Source: Psychromonas sp. L1A2 (GTDB lineage: Bacteria; Pseudomonadota; Gammaproteobacteria; Enterobacterales; Psychromonadaceae). Taken from it: a DNA stretch of 64,000 bases. A model generated the notes under the pieces. It searched no databases, had not been told where the DNA came from, and worked only from the letters and a program-made list of their open reading frames with translations. The position numbers and the translations under genes were made by a program. The DNA is taken from contig NZ_WUAG01000001.1 of NCBI RefSeq assembly GCF_009828855.1, forward strand, positions 1,178,001-1,242,000. The letters are read 5' to 3'. How positions within the stretch are numbered: the stretch's first letter is position 1; each line of letters starts with the position of its first letter. Shown here piece by piece: positions 8,609 through 19,455 of the stretch.

Positions 8609-9697
8609 ATGACAAAAATATATAACTTTTGTGCCGGTCCTGCGATGTTACCTGAAGCTGTAATGCAACAGGCCCAAAGTGAATTTTGTAACTGGCAAGG
8701 TTCAGGCGTTTCTGTGATGGAAGTCAGTCACCGAAGCCCTGAGTATGTTGCAATGGCAAAACAAGCCGAGCTTGATTTGCGTGAATTGATGGCGATCCCT
8801 GATAATTATAAAGTATTGTTTTGTCATGGTGGTGGACGTGGTCAATTTGCTGCGGTGCCATTTAACTTATTAGGCGACAAGCTAGATGCTGATTACATTT
8901 TAACGGGCCAGTGGTCTAAATCTGCGGTAGTTGAAGCTAAAAAGCATGCACGTATTCATGAAACCAATATTATGCGAACCACTGAAGACGGCAAAATTGG
9001 TGTTAAATCTTCTGATGATTGGAATGTAAATGCAGGTTCTGCTTATGTTCATTATTGCCCGAATGAAACTATTGAAGGGATTGAAATCTTTGATGTGCCT
9101 GAAACAGGTGTGGTGCCATTAGTGGCTGATATGAGTTCAACTATTTTGTCTCGTCCAATCGATGTTTCAAAATTTGGCGTTATCTATGCTGGTGCACAGA
9201 AAAATATCGGTCCATCGGGTTTATCGATTGTGATTGTTCGTGATGACTTAATTGGTCATGCTCGTCAAACTATCCCGTCTATTTTTGATTACCAAGTACA
9301 AACGGACTTTGATTCGATGTACAACACACCGCCAACGTACTCATGGTACTTAGCAGGTTTAGTGTTTAAATGGTTATTAGCACAGGGTGGTATTGCAGTG
9401 GTTGAAAAGAACAATATTGCAAAAGCTGAGTTGCTTTATAACGCTATCGATAGCTCTCCATTCTATTCAAATAATGTTGATGCAAGTGTCCGTAGCCGTA
9501 TGAATATTCCATTTACATTGGCTGATGATAGCTTAAACGAAACCTTTTTAAGTGAATCTAAAGCGGCTGGTTTGTTGACCTTAAAAGGTCACAAGTTAGT
9601 AGGCGGTATGCGTGCGAGTATTTACAACGCTATGCCTATTGAAGGTGTACAAGCGTTAGTAGACTTTATGGCTGTTTTTGAAAAGAAATATGCATAA
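8609..9697 (+). CDS. serC: Phosphoserine aminotransferase
   Basis: The 362-residue class V PLP aminotransferase converts 3-phosphohydroxypyruvate to phosphoserine and also serves pyridoxal phosphate synthesis. The start [11 protein letters not shown] and the substrate-binding [13 protein letters not shown] are SerC signatures. The Schiff-base lysine lies in [18 protein letters not shown] is the ribosome binding site upstream of the ATG at 8609. It heads a serC-hisC-aroA run. The arrangement serC...aroA is conserved in gammaproteobacteria and links serine with aromatic amino acid supply. Confidence 0.97.
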   Translation: MTKIYNFCAGPAMLPEAVMQQAQSEFCNWQGSGVSVMEVSHRSPEYVAMAKQAELDLRELMAIPDNYKVLFCHGGGRGQFAAVPFNLLGDKLDADYILTGQWSKSAVVEAKKHARIHETNIMRTTEDGKIGVKSSDDWNVNAGSAYVHYCPNETIEGIEIFDVPETGVVPLVADMSSTILSRPIDVSKFGVIYAGAQKNIGPSGLSIVIVRDDLIGHARQTIPSIFDYQVQTDFDSMYNTPPTYSWYLAGLVFKWLLAQGGIAVVEKNNIAKAELLYNAIDSSPFYSNNVDASVRSRMNIPFTLADDSLNETFLSESKAAGLLTLKGHKLVGGMRASIYNAMPIEGVQALVDFMAVFEKKYA

Positions 9698-9756
9698 CAC
9701 TGCTGATTAAAGCAGGGTGTAAAAAGTGCTTTTATATTACCTTTTTATAAAGGCAC
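9697..9756 (+). other. Two hairpins in the serC-hisC spacer
   Basis: A short imperfect hairpin (ACACTGCT/AGCAGGGTGT, 9697-9720) is followed by a longer one, GTGCTTTTATA/TATAAAGGCAC with one wobble (9726-9756). Neither is followed by a T-run, so these look like processing or attenuation structures rather than a classic terminator. Confidence 0.5.
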
Positions 9757-9791
9757 CTCTAAAGAATAGTGATTCATTGTAAGGAACTAGA

Positions 9792-10913
9792 ATGAGTAAT
9801 GATTTTTTAAGTTTGGCGAATACAGGCGTACAAAAACTACGCCCATACCAAGCTGGTAAACCAACTGACGAACTAGAGCGTGAATTAGGCATTACGGATA
9901 TTGTAAAACTCGCGTCTAATGAAAACCCATTAGGGTTAAGTGAATCAGTAAAATCAGCATTACAACAAGAGTTAACGGAATTAACTCGTTACCCTGATGC
10001 GAATGGTTTTTATCTAAAACAAGCATTAGCAAAGAAATACGCGGTTGATATTAACCAAGTGACTTTAGGTAATGGTTCTAATGATTTATTAGAGTTGATT
10101 GCGCGCGCTTTTGTTGAACCAACGAATGAAGTGATGTTTGCTGAACATGCGTTCGTTGTTTACCCGTTGGTGACACAAGCCATTGGTGCACAAGCAGTGG
10201 TGGTTAAAGCAAAAGATTATGGTCATGATTTGGTGGCGATGACAGCGGCAATCACTGACAACACTAAGCTTATTTTTATTGCTAATCCTAATAACCCAAC
10301 GGGTACTTTTTTAGAACAAGCTGAGTTGAAGGACTTTTTAGCAAAAGTACCGGCGACTGTTTTGGTTGTATTGGATGAAGCTTACTTTGAATATGCTGCT
10401 AGCGAACGTCGTGGTAATGCGATTGCTTGGATTGCTGAGTTCCCTAACTTAATCGTTTCACGTACTTTCTCGAAAGCTTATGGTTTAGCGGGGTTACGTG
10501 TGGGTTATAGTATTTCACATCCTGATATCGCTGATATTTTAAATCGTGTTCGTCAGCCTTTTAACTGCAATGCATTAGCCTTAAAAGCCGCTGAAACGAT
10601 TTTACAAGATGATCAATACTTAGCTGATAGTGTGGCGTTAAATAACGCAGGCATGAAAGATTTAAGCGCCTTTTTTGATGTGAATAATTTAGAGTATATC
10701 CCATCAATGGGTAACTTTATTACTGTGAATGTTGGCAATGCTTCTGATAAGAAAACGGGTGACGAGGTGTACCAACAATTATTACTAGAAGGCGTTATTG
10801 TACGTCCGATCACAGGATATGGTTTACCGAATCATTTGCGTATCAGTATTGGTACTGAAGCGGAAAATCAACGCTTCAAACAAGCACTAACTCACGTTTT
10901 AAATTTGCAATAA
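9792..10913 (+). CDS. hisC: Histidinol-phosphate aminotransferase (HisC family)
   Basis: The 373-residue fold-type I PLP aminotransferase has SNENPLG near the N-terminus, [12 protein letters not shown], the [10 protein letters not shown] aspartate motif, the Schiff-base lysine in [17 protein letters not shown] and [10 protein letters not shown] near the C-terminus. The HisC family transaminates imidazole acetol phosphate in histidine synthesis. Its place between serC and aroA, away from any his gene, suggests it may instead, or also, act on aromatic or prephenate-type substrates, as known for some HisC paralogues. That role is inference. The ribosome binding site is AAGGAA. It is followed 14 nt later by aroA. 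Confidence 0.93.
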   Translation: MSNDFLSLANTGVQKLRPYQAGKPTDELERELGITDIVKLASNENPLGLSESVKSALQQELTELTRYPDANGFYLKQALAKKYAVDINQVTLGNGSNDLLELIARAFVEPTNEVMFAEHAFVVYPLVTQAIGAQAVVVKAKDYGHDLVAMTAAITDNTKLIFIANPNNPTGTFLEQAELKDFLAKVPATVLVVLDEAYFEYAASERRGNAIAWIAEFPNLIVSRTFSKAYGLAGLRVGYSISHPDIADILNRVRQPFNCNALALKAAETILQDDQYLADSVALNNAGMKDLSAFFDVNNLEYIPSMGNFITVNVGNASDKKTGDEVYQQLLLEGVIVRPITGYGLPNHLRISIGTEAENQRFKQALTHVLNLQ

Positions 10914-10927
10914 GAGAAACGAAAATA

Positions 10928-12220
10928 ATGGAACAGTTATTATTAAACCCGATTAAAAAAGTCGATGGCGAAATTAATTTACCGGGATCAAAAAGCCTGT
11001 CAAATCGTGCCTTATTGCTAGCAGCATTAGCATCAGGTACCACGACATTAACCAACTTATTAGACAGTGACGATATTCGTCATATGTTGAATGCATTAAC
11101 TAAATTGGGTGTTAACTACCAATTGTCTGCAGATAAAAAACAGTGTGTTGTTGAAGGCTTAGGCCGTGCATTCAATACCCAAGAGTTGGGTGATATTGAG
11201 TTGTTTTTAGGTAATGCGGGTACGGCGATGCGTCCATTATGTGCGGCATTATGTTTAGGCCAAGGTGAATATACGTTAACGGGCGAGCCGCGTATGTTTG
11301 AGCGTCCAATCGGTTCTTTAGTAGATTCTCTAAAGCAAGCTGGCGCTGACGTGACTTACTTAAAAAATGAAAATTATCCACCATTAAAAATCAAAGGGAC
11401 TGGCTTAAAGGGCGGTACTATTACCATTGATGGTAGTGTTTCAAGCCAATTCTTAACGGCATTTTTAATGTCTGCACCAATGGCGTCTGAAGATACAACG
11501 ATTAACATTATTGGTGAATTAGTATCAAAACCTTACATCAAAATTACGTTGCAAATTATGCAAGATTTTGGTGTTGAAGTAGATAATGTTGGTGGTGAGT
11601 ACCAAAGCTTTGTGATTAAAGGCGGACAAACTTATCAAGCGCCAGGCAACTACTTAGTAGAAGGCGACGCTTCATCGGCTTCTTACTTTTTAGCGGCAGC
11701 GGCGATTGGCGGCGGCAGTATTAAAGTAACAGGTATTGGTAAAAAATCAGTGCAAGGCGATATTCAATTTGCTGACGCATTAGAAGCAATGGGCGCTAAT
11801 ATTGAATGGGGCGATGATTACATTAAAGCCAGCAAGGGCGAGCTTAAAGCCATTGATATGGATATGAATCATATTCCTGATGCGGCGATGACGATTGCAG
11901 TAGCGGCTTTGTTTGCTGAAGGTACTACGAAAATCACTAATGTATATAATTGGCGTGTGAAAGAAACGGACCGTTTATATGCAATGGCGACAGAGCTACG
12001 TAAAGTCGGCGCTGAAGTAGTAGAAGGCCATGACTTTATTGAAGTGACGGCACCTGCTCAAATCAAACATGCTGAAATAGATACTTATGATGATCACCGT
12101 ATTGCGATGTGTTTCTCATTGGTTGCGTTAAGCGGTACGCCTGTGACCATCAACGATCCAAAATGTACGTCTAAAACATTCCCTGATTACTTTGAAAAGT
12201 TAGCATCAGTTAGTTTCTAA
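10928..12220 (+). CDS. aroA: 3-phosphoshikimate 1-carboxyvinyltransferase (EPSP synthase)
   Basis: The 430-residue protein is the sixth shikimate pathway enzyme, joining PEP to shikimate-3-phosphate. It has the [18 protein letters not shown] phosphate-binding segment, the [14 protein letters not shown] motif and the [14 protein letters not shown] segment. The C-terminal [10 protein letters not shown] and [11 protein letters not shown] are both EPSP synthase hallmarks. The GNAGTAMRP form is the class I, glyphosate-sensitive type. It starts 14 nt after hisC, so it is co-transcribed. A strong terminator follows. Confidence 0.97.
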   Translation: MEQLLLNPIKKVDGEINLPGSKSLSNRALLLAALASGTTTLTNLLDSDDIRHMLNALTKLGVNYQLSADKKQCVVEGLGRAFNTQELGDIELFLGNAGTAMRPLCAALCLGQGEYTLTGEPRMFERPIGSLVDSLKQAGADVTYLKNENYPPLKIKGTGLKGGTITIDGSVSSQFLTAFLMSAPMASEDTTINIIGELVSKPYIKITLQIMQDFGVEVDNVGGEYQSFVIKGGQTYQAPGNYLVEGDASSASYFLAAAAIGGGSIKVTGIGKKSVQGDIQFADALEAMGANIEWGDDYIKASKGELKAIDMDMNHIPDAAMTIAVAALFAEGTTKITNVYNWRVKETDRLYAMATELRKVGAEVVEGHDFIEVTAPAQIKHAEIDTYDDHRIAMCFSLVALSGTPVTINDPKCTSKTFPDYFEKLASVSF

Positions 12221-12270
12221 GCCGATAAGTTAACTTATTGTTTTCAAAGTTGCTTTGTTCATTTTGTTAA

Positions 12271-12294
12271 AACCTACTTCGGTAGGTTTTTTTA
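12271..12294 (+). terminator. Rho-independent terminator of the serC-hisC-aroA operon
   Basis: The stem AACCTAC/GTAGGTT has a TTCG tetraloop and is followed by TTTTTT. Confidence 0.9.
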
Positions 12295-12335
12295 TAGCTG
12301 TATTGTTATAGGTATTAGTCATGCACTTATGATAC

Positions 12336-12500
12336 TAATACCAAAAGAATTAATAAAGTGATCATTCTTGCTGGTTAAAATTACCCCTAACTGCGTTGTG
12401 AGTTTTGAAGTGAGAACAACTATCTCCTACAACTCATGCCTTATTAGTGTTAATTTTTCCTCCGCAATCTCTGATCACTTATTTAATTCCATTGGTATAA
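12336..12500. mobile_element. MITE-like element, copy 1 (about 165 bp)
   Basis: The element has imperfect terminal inverted repeats of about 29 bp. The left end is TAATACCAAAAGAATTAATA (12336 onward), and the right end is the complement of a related TATACCAATGGAATTAAATA (to 12499); both arms reach a shared TGATCA. A second copy at 51790-51953 is in the opposite orientation with about eight differences by eye. It encodes nothing. Terminal inverted repeats, noncoding content and a dispersed second copy are what define a MITE. The transposase that would move it is not in the window. It lies between the aroA terminator and ktrA. Confidence 0.8.
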
Positions 12501-12579
12501 TCATTTAAATGCGCTAGTGACTAGTCAGTATTTTATCTATAGTGAGCTTCTTAACTTTTAATTTAAACGGTGTGAATTT

Positions 12580-13251
12580 ATGTTCTCAATGAATATGGAG
12601 AAAAAGCAATTTGCTGTGATTGGCTTAGGTCGATTTGGGTTAGCATTATGTGAAGAATTGATGGATCAAGGTGCACAAGTTTTAGCCTTAGATATTGATG
12701 AAGAACGCGTTAAATTAGCCGCTGAAACCTCGTCTCATGCCATTATTGCTGATTGTAGTGATGAAGAGACTGTCGCGGAATTAAAACTGGATGAATACGA
12801 TATTGTGATGGTCGCGATTGGTGATGATATCAATACCAGTATATTGGCGACGTTAGTGTTGAAAGAGTTAGGTGTTAAAAATGTTTGGGTGAAAGCGAAG
12901 AATAAATTTCACGCCAAAATATTACAGAAAATTGGTGCTGATAAAATTATCAGTCCTGAAAGAGACATGGGGATTCGTGTAGCGCGCAGCATGCTCTATA
13001 AACATGTATTTGATTTTTTAGTGTTAGGCAGTGGTTTAGCGATTACCGAAGTTGTCATTGGTGGAAAGTATTTGGGGCAACGCCTTGATGAACATCCTTG
13101 CAGTAATATTGATGGTATTAAAATACTTGCTTACAAACGCGGTGCGACTATTCATGACCGTCCTGATGATGGGGTAAGTTTAGAAATTGGCGATATATTG
13201 ATTGTGGCCGGAGAAGAAGTGCTGTTAAAACAAAAATTAAAATACCTTTGA
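12580..13251 (+). CDS. ktrA: Potassium uptake regulatory subunit KtrA (RCK/TrkA-N family)
   Basis: The 223-residue cytosolic gating ring subunit binds nucleotide through a Rossmann fold (VIGLGRFG near residues 10-20, ALDIDEERV). It carries a C-terminal RCK_C domain (about 140-223). A single RCK unit of this size matches KtrA rather than the duplicated E. coli TrkA. Three in-frame ATGs (12580, 12589, 12595) are possible. The third gives MEKKQFAVIG, close to the usual N-terminus, but none has a strong ribosome binding site. The pore-forming partner ktrB starts 17 nt after the stop. Na+-dependent K+ uptake fits a marine organism. Confidence 0.9.
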   Translation: MFSMNMEKKQFAVIGLGRFGLALCEELMDQGAQVLALDIDEERVKLAAETSSHAIIADCSDEETVAELKLDEYDIVMVAIGDDINTSILATLVLKELGVKNVWVKAKNKFHAKILQKIGADKIISPERDMGIRVARSMLYKHVFDFLVLGSGLAITEVVIGGKYLGQRLDEHPCSNIDGIKILAYKRGATIHDRPDDGVSLEIGDILIVAGEEVLLKQKLKYL

Positions 13252-13282
13252 GTTTATTAAAATATCTATGAGTTTATTAAAA
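13249..13282. repeat. 14-bp direct repeat spanning the ktrA-ktrB junction
   Basis: TGAGTTTATTAAAA occurs at 13249-13262, containing the ktrA stop, and at 13269-13282, containing the first codons of ktrB. This looks like a small local duplication. Confidence 0.75.
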
Positions 13283-14656
13283 AGTCCGATGAGCTTCTTA
13301 GCTGAAAAGAGCAATAGTATTGACCTTAAAGGTAGAAAGGGTAAAAGACGTTGGTCTGAGCCACGTATTATCTTGTTTAGCTTTCTGGGTATTTTATTTC
13401 CTTCAGCGATTTTGTTAACTCTGCCATTATTTTCTATTTCAGGGCTGAGTTTTATGGATGCCTTGTTTACCGCTACGTCTGCTATCAGTGTGACGGGTTT
13501 AGGCGTGGTTGATACCGGCACACATTTTACTTTGTCAGGTAAAATATTATTAATGCTGTTAATGGAAATAGGCGGGTTAGGACAGATGACTTTGTCAGCT
13601 ATTTTATTGTATATGTTTGGCTTGCGCCTGAGCTTACGACAACGAAGTGCAACACAAGAAGAGCTAGGACAAAGTGGCTCATTAAACTTACGTCGTTTAA
13701 CTATTCATATTATTATTTTCTCATTAATTGCCCAAGTGATTGGTGCTTGTCTATTAGCTTTTCGCTGGGTGCCGGAGATGGGGTGGTGGCAAGGTGCTTT
13801 TTATTCCCTTTTTCATTCTGTTTCGGCATTTAATAATGCTGGATTTTCATTATTCAGTAATAGCATGGTTGATTACGTTGGTGATCCGCTAGTTATTTTT
13901 ACTATTGCTGCTTTATTCATTTTTGGTGGGCTCGGGTTTACGGTGATCTCTGACCTACAACGACATTGGCGCAAAGGCTTTTTGGCGTTGAGTTTACACA
14001 GTAAAGTGATGTTAACGGCAACCCCTGTTTTATTATTAGTTGGGACGGTCTTTTTATGGGTTTTAGAGCACCATAACAATCAGACCTTTGCAGAGTTACC
14101 TTTATCAAGCCAATGGTTAGCGGCCTTTTTTCAATCAGCTAGTGCACGTACTGCTGGGTTTAACAGTGTTGATTTAAGTCAGCTCACGCATCCTGCTTTA
14201 TTAGTGATGATGGTGCTTATGTTAATTGGTGCTGGTTCAACGTCTACGGGTGGCGGTATTAAAGTGTCGACCTTTGTGGTGGCGATGGCGGCAACATGGG
14301 CTTTTCTTCGTCAACAAAGTCACGTGGTATTGTTTAAACGTACCGTTGCTTGGACTAAAGTCACCAAATGTTTAGCGATTATTGTAGTCAGTTTCTTAGT
14401 GTTAGTTGTCGCTATGTTTTTATTGATGTTAACGGAACAGGCACCTTTTGAAGTGGTCGTTTTTGAGGTGATTTCAGCTTTTGCTACGGTAGGGGTAACG
14501 GCTGGGTTAACCGCTGAGTTATCCGAAGCAGGTAAGTTAATTATGGTTGTTGTGATGATCATTGGTCGTATTGGACCAATTACATTAGCGTATATGCTTG
14601 CTAGCGCAAAACCAACGCTATTAAAATACCCTGAAGATGAATTATTAGCGGGTTAA
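13268..14656 (+). CDS. ktrB: Potassium uptake translocating subunit KtrB (TrkH/KtrB family)
   Basis: The 462-residue inner-membrane protein is built of four M1-P-M2 repeats. The selectivity filter glycines are visible in all four: SAISVTGLG, SAFNNAGFS, SARTAGFNS and SAFATVGVTAG. It transports K+ with Na+ under control of KtrA encoded just upstream. The start is uncertain: the ATG at 13268 sits in a 14-bp direct repeat and lacks a ribosome binding site, while the ATG at 13289 is preceded by AAAAAG. Either gives a normal-length KtrB. Confidence 0.92.
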   Translation: MSLLKSPMSFLAEKSNSIDLKGRKGKRRWSEPRIILFSFLGILFPSAILLTLPLFSISGLSFMDALFTATSAISVTGLGVVDTGTHFTLSGKILLMLLMEIGGLGQMTLSAILLYMFGLRLSLRQRSATQEELGQSGSLNLRRLTIHIIIFSLIAQVIGACLLAFRWVPEMGWWQGAFYSLFHSVSAFNNAGFSLFSNSMVDYVGDPLVIFTIAALFIFGGLGFTVISDLQRHWRKGFLALSLHSKVMLTATPVLLLVGTVFLWVLEHHNNQTFAELPLSSQWLAAFFQSASARTAGFNSVDLSQLTHPALLVMMVLMLIGAGSTSTGGGIKVSTFVVAMAATWAFLRQQSHVVLFKRTVAWTKVTKCLAIIVVSFLVLVVAMFLLMLTEQAPFEVVVFEVISAFATVGVTAGLTAELSEAGKLIMVVVMIIGRIGPITLAYMLASAKPTLLKYPEDELLAG

Positions 14657-14752
14657 ATTATTATCTCTATAAATAAAGTTCATATGAGAGCTTGCAAATT
14701 AATGTCAATAAATTATTAAAATTATCATTTCATCAATTGTATCGGTACTTAA

Positions 14753-15880
<1,128 letters not shown>

Positions 15881-15930
15881 TATTAATTAGCGTGGTTTAA
15901 TCACTGCGCTAACATTCAATAAAAATATCC

Positions 15931-16812
15931 ATGAAACCAATTTTTACCCGCGGTCCCTCGTTTACATTAAGGCTATCCATTGTGATAGCCTGTTGCGTTG
16001 GTTTACTGATAGCCGACAATAAATATAATCTCTTTTCCCCTGCACGTGTTTATTTAAACTCTATTGTTGCCCCTATTCAATACATTGCTGATGCGCCACA
16101 AAAGTTGTTTGGTTCATTCTCTGAAAACCTGATGACCAGACAAGCGCTAGTGGATCGCAATCAGCAGCTTGAAAAAGATAATCTACATTTAAAAGCAGAT
16201 CGTCTTTTATTAGGACAATTGCAAAATGAAAATAAGCAACTTCGTGAATTATTAAACTCGGAAAAAAAATTCAAATATAAACGTATGATCACTGAAGTAA
16301 TGAGTTTACGTTCAGATCCCTTTACACATCAATTATTGATTGATAAAGGCGCGTTAAATGGTGTTTATTTAGGGCAACCAGTCATCAATGAGCAAGGTGT
16401 GGTTGGACAAGTTTCACAGGTGGGTAGTACGACTAGCCGTGTTGTGTTAATTGTTGATGCTACCCACGGTATTCCGGTACGTGTTCAACGTAATGATGTG
16501 ATTGCAATTGTTCACGGCAGTGGCGCTTGGGATCAATTAAAAGTACCTTTTGTACAAAGTAATGCAGATATAAAAGAGGGTGATTTATTAGTGACCTCTG
16601 GTTTAGGCGGTCGTTTTCCTGCCGGTTACCCCGTTGCTAAAATCAGTCGTTTTGAGTATCAAGAAGGTGAGTTGTATGCAACGGTGACGGCTACACCTGT
16701 TGCTGATCTAGATAGAAGCCGTTATTTACTCTTATTATGGAATGATGATCCGTTAGCTGATGCTGATTTAACGTTAGATTCACCGGAATTATTCGATGTC
16801 CCTGTTCAATAG
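15931..16812 (+). CDS. mreC: Rod shape-determining protein MreC
   Basis: The 293-residue bitopic protein has one N-terminal membrane helix (about 12-28), a periplasmic coiled coil (about 68-110) and the beta-barrel domains (about 110-275). It links MreB to PBP2 and RodA in the elongasome. SDPFTHQLLIDKG and VTSGLGGRFPAGYPV are conserved MreC segments. It overlaps mreD by 17 nt, indicating translational coupling. No clear Shine-Dalgarno precedes its ATG. Confidence 0.95.
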   Translation: MKPIFTRGPSFTLRLSIVIACCVGLLIADNKYNLFSPARVYLNSIVAPIQYIADAPQKLFGSFSENLMTRQALVDRNQQLEKDNLHLKADRLLLGQLQNENKQLRELLNSEKKFKYKRMITEVMSLRSDPFTHQLLIDKGALNGVYLGQPVINEQGVVGQVSQVGSTTSRVVLIVDATHGIPVRVQRNDVIAIVHGSGAWDQLKVPFVQSNADIKEGDLLVTSGLGGRFPAGYPVAKISRFEYQEGELYATVTATPVADLDRSRYLLLLWNDDPLADADLTLDSPELFDVPVQ

Positions 16813-17278
16813 TTATAAAATAATTTATCTGTCTTTTTTATTCTGTCTTGTGGCAGCCATTTTTCCATTACCGATCATGTTTAATGCTTTTAGGCCCGAT
16901 TGGATGCTATTAGTACTTTCTTATTGGGTGATGGCGTTACCGCATCGAGTTAATATCGGACATGCGTTTATATTGGGGCTGTTATTAGATTTATTATTAG
17001 GCTCTATTCTAGGAATGCACGGATTATTATTTGCATTGTTAGCGTATTTTACGAGTATTAATTTCCAACGTTTTCGTAATTTTACGTTAGTACAAACGAC
17101 GTTATTATTGGGGTTATTTATTTTTTTAGCGAAAGTCGGCTTATATTGGATAGCATCAAGCATGCAAGAAATTACCTTACATCGTCCTTATTTTTGGTCT
17201 ATTTTTACTTCTATGCTTATTTGGCCTTGGTTCTTTCTGTTTATGCGTTTTATACGTGTTCATTATAGGGTTAGTTAA
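16796..17278 (+). CDS. mreD: Rod shape-determining protein MreD
   Basis: The 160-residue integral membrane protein has five to six hydrophobic helices and is the third member of the MreBCD complex. The segment FRPDWMLLVLSYWVMALPHRVNIG near residue 30 is typical. The gene starts inside mreC (17-nt overlap), and its stop TAA overlaps the maf start in TAATG. Confidence 0.92.
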   Translation: MSLFNSYKIIYLSFLFCLVAAIFPLPIMFNAFRPDWMLLVLSYWVMALPHRVNIGHAFILGLLLDLLLGSILGMHGLLFALLAYFTSINFQRFRNFTLVQTTLLLGLFIFLAKVGLYWIASSMQEITLHRPYFWSIFTSMLIWPWFFLFMRFIRVHYRVS

Positions 17279-17847
17279 TGTCTATTCAATTATTTTTGGC
17301 TTCAAATTCACCACGCAGAGGTGAGTTGTTGTCGCAAATTAATGTTCAATTTGAACGTATTAGTGCGCCTATTGACGAAACAAAAATAAGCACAGAAAGC
17401 AGTGCAGAGTATGTACAGCGTTTAGCCTTAGAAAAAGCATTGGCTGGATTAGTTAAAAATAACCAGCAAGGTTTAGTGTTAGGCGCTGATACGATTGTTG
17501 TATGTGGTGACGTAGTGATGGAAAAACCATTAAATAAACAACACGCACAACAAATGATGACATTGTTATCGGGTAATACACATCAAGTATTGACGGCTAT
17601 TGCATTGGTGACTAAACAGAAACAAGTCGTCAAGTTAGTGGTTACAGAGGTCACGTTCAAAACCTTAACTGAACAAGAAATTTCGGACTATTGGGAAACG
17701 GGTGAACCACAGGATAAAGCGGGTGGTTATGGTATCCAAGGGATTGCAGGTCAATTTGTCACCCATATTTCAGGTAGTTATAGTGCAGTAGTAGGGCTTC
17801 CTCTCTATGAAACAGCGCAACTTATTAAATGCTTTAGAGAGGCTTAA
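17278..17847 (+). CDS. maf: Maf-family nucleoside triphosphate pyrophosphatase (YhdE type)
   Basis: The 189-residue protein contains the Maf signature SNSPRRGELL near the N-terminus, ADTIVVCGDVVMEKP in the centre and DKAGGYGIQG, all family hallmarks. YhdE-type Maf proteins hydrolyse dTTP and UTP to monophosphates, cleaning the nucleotide pool. The place after mreD and before rng is the conserved yhdE position. The start overlaps the mreD stop by 1 nt. Confidence 0.93.
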   Translation: MSIQLFLASNSPRRGELLSQINVQFERISAPIDETKISTESSAEYVQRLALEKALAGLVKNNQQGLVLGADTIVVCGDVVMEKPLNKQHAQQMMTLLSGNTHQVLTAIALVTKQKQVVKLVVTEVTFKTLTEQEISDYWETGEPQDKAGGYGIQGIAGQFVTHISGSYSAVVGLPLYETAQLIKCFREA

Positions 17848-17848
17848 C

Positions 17849-19321
17849 ATGTCCGTTGAATTATTAATGAATATCACCCCCACTGAAACTCGTGTGGCTT
17901 TAATCGAGGGTGGTGTTTTACAAGAGTTACATATTGAGCGTCAAGTGAGTAAAGGGATTGCTGGCAATATTTATAAAGGTAAAGTGACGCGTGTTTTACC
18001 GGGTATGCAAGCGGCCTTTATTGATATCGGTTTAGAAAAAGCGGCATTCTTACATGCTTCTGATATCGACTTGCACGCAGAGTGTTTTACTGGACCTGAT
18101 AAAGATAAATTTAAAGTCGCTGATATTTCAACCTTAGTTAGACCTGGTCAGAATATTATAGTGCAAGTGGTTAAAGATCCCTTAGGCACTAAAGGCGCAC
18201 GTTTAACGACCGATATTACGCTACCTTCTCGTTACCTTGTTTTTATGCCCGATACAAAACATGTGGGTGTGTCACAACGTATTGAAAGCGCTGAAGAAAG
18301 AGAACGTTTGAAAGGCATCACTGAATCTTGTGTTGATGAATTGGGTGGCTTTATTATTCGAACTGCGGCTGAAGGTGCGCCAGAAGTTGAATTAAGAAAT
18401 GATGCGGCTTTTTTACAGCGCGTTTGGCGTAAAGTGATCACTCGCAAACAGCGTACTCAATCAAAAAACAAAATGCTATACCAAGATCTTAGTTTAGCAT
18501 TTCGTATTCTACGTGACTTTGTCGGTACAGAGATTGATCGCGTTCGTATTGATTCAAAGCTTAGTTTTAAAGAACTGTCCAATTTCAGTACTGAGTTTAT
18601 CCCTGAATTAGAAGGCAAAGTTGAATATTACGACGGCGAAAGTCCTATCTTTGATTTGTTTGATGTTGAAAATGAAGTACAACGTGCTTTAAATCGTAAA
18701 GTAGCACTGAAGTCGGGCGGTTATTTAATTATCGACCAAACGGAAGCGATGACTACGGTTGATATTAATACGGGGGCTTTTGTTGGACATCGTAATCTTG
18801 AAGAAACTATTTTTAATACTAACGTTGAAGCAACATTAGCGATTGCTCGTCAATTACGTTTACGTAACTTAGGTGGCATTATTATCCTTGATTTCATTGA
18901 TATGAAATCAGTAGATCATCGACGCCGCGTATTTAATAGTTTGGAACAAGCATTAGCTAAAGATCGTGTTAAAACACATATTAATGACTTTTCGCCGCTT
19001 GGGTTAATCGAAATGACCCGTAAACGTACTCATGAAAGTCTTGAGCATATATTTTGTGGTGAATGTGCGACTTGTAATGGTCGCGGTTATGTTAAAACTG
19101 TTGAAACAGTTTGTTATGAAATTTTACGTGAAATATTACGTGTAGATCGTGCTTACTCTGCAGAACGTTTTGCTGTTTATGCCTCTGTATCAGTTGCTGA
19201 AGCCCTCAAAGGGGATGAGTCTTATAACTTAGGTGAATTGATTGTCTTTATGCAAAAGCGTGTGGAAATTCATCCTGAGCCTTTATACGGGCCTGAACAG
19301 TTTGATGTGGTTATGATGTAG
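17849..19321 (+). CDS. rng: Ribonuclease G
   Basis: The 490-residue endoribonuclease matures the 5' end of 16S rRNA and turns over mRNA. I chose the ATG at 17849, giving MSVELLMNITPTETRVALIE. It aligns with the E. coli start and is preceded by AGAGAGG within the end of maf. A longer frame from 17807 would lie inside maf. The S1 domain (GNIYKGKVTRVLPGMQAAF), catalytic DFIDMKS-type aspartates (IILDFIDM, VDINTGAFVG) and Zn-link cysteines in CGECATCNGRG are all visible. Confidence 0.97.
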   Translation: MSVELLMNITPTETRVALIEGGVLQELHIERQVSKGIAGNIYKGKVTRVLPGMQAAFIDIGLEKAAFLHASDIDLHAECFTGPDKDKFKVADISTLVRPGQNIIVQVVKDPLGTKGARLTTDITLPSRYLVFMPDTKHVGVSQRIESAEERERLKGITESCVDELGGFIIRTAAEGAPEVELRNDAAFLQRVWRKVITRKQRTQSKNKMLYQDLSLAFRILRDFVGTEIDRVRIDSKLSFKELSNFSTEFIPELEGKVEYYDGESPIFDLFDVENEVQRALNRKVALKSGGYLIIDQTEAMTTVDINTGAFVGHRNLEETIFNTNVEATLAIARQLRLRNLGGIIILDFIDMKSVDHRRRVFNSLEQALAKDRVKTHINDFSPLGLIEMTRKRTHESLEHIFCGECATCNGRGYVKTVETVCYEILREILRVDRAYSAERFAVYASVSVAEALKGDESYNLGELIVFMQKRVEIHPEPLYGPEQFDVVMM

Positions 19322-19455
19322 GGATAATGTGACTTTTCGTCACAATGGTCTAAAAAATATGAAGTTAGTAAGTTGATTGTATTTACATAAAAGCGTATTA
19401 ATAGTTTTTAGGTGATTGAAAATTAATGCAAATAGCATTGTGATATTATGAAAGG

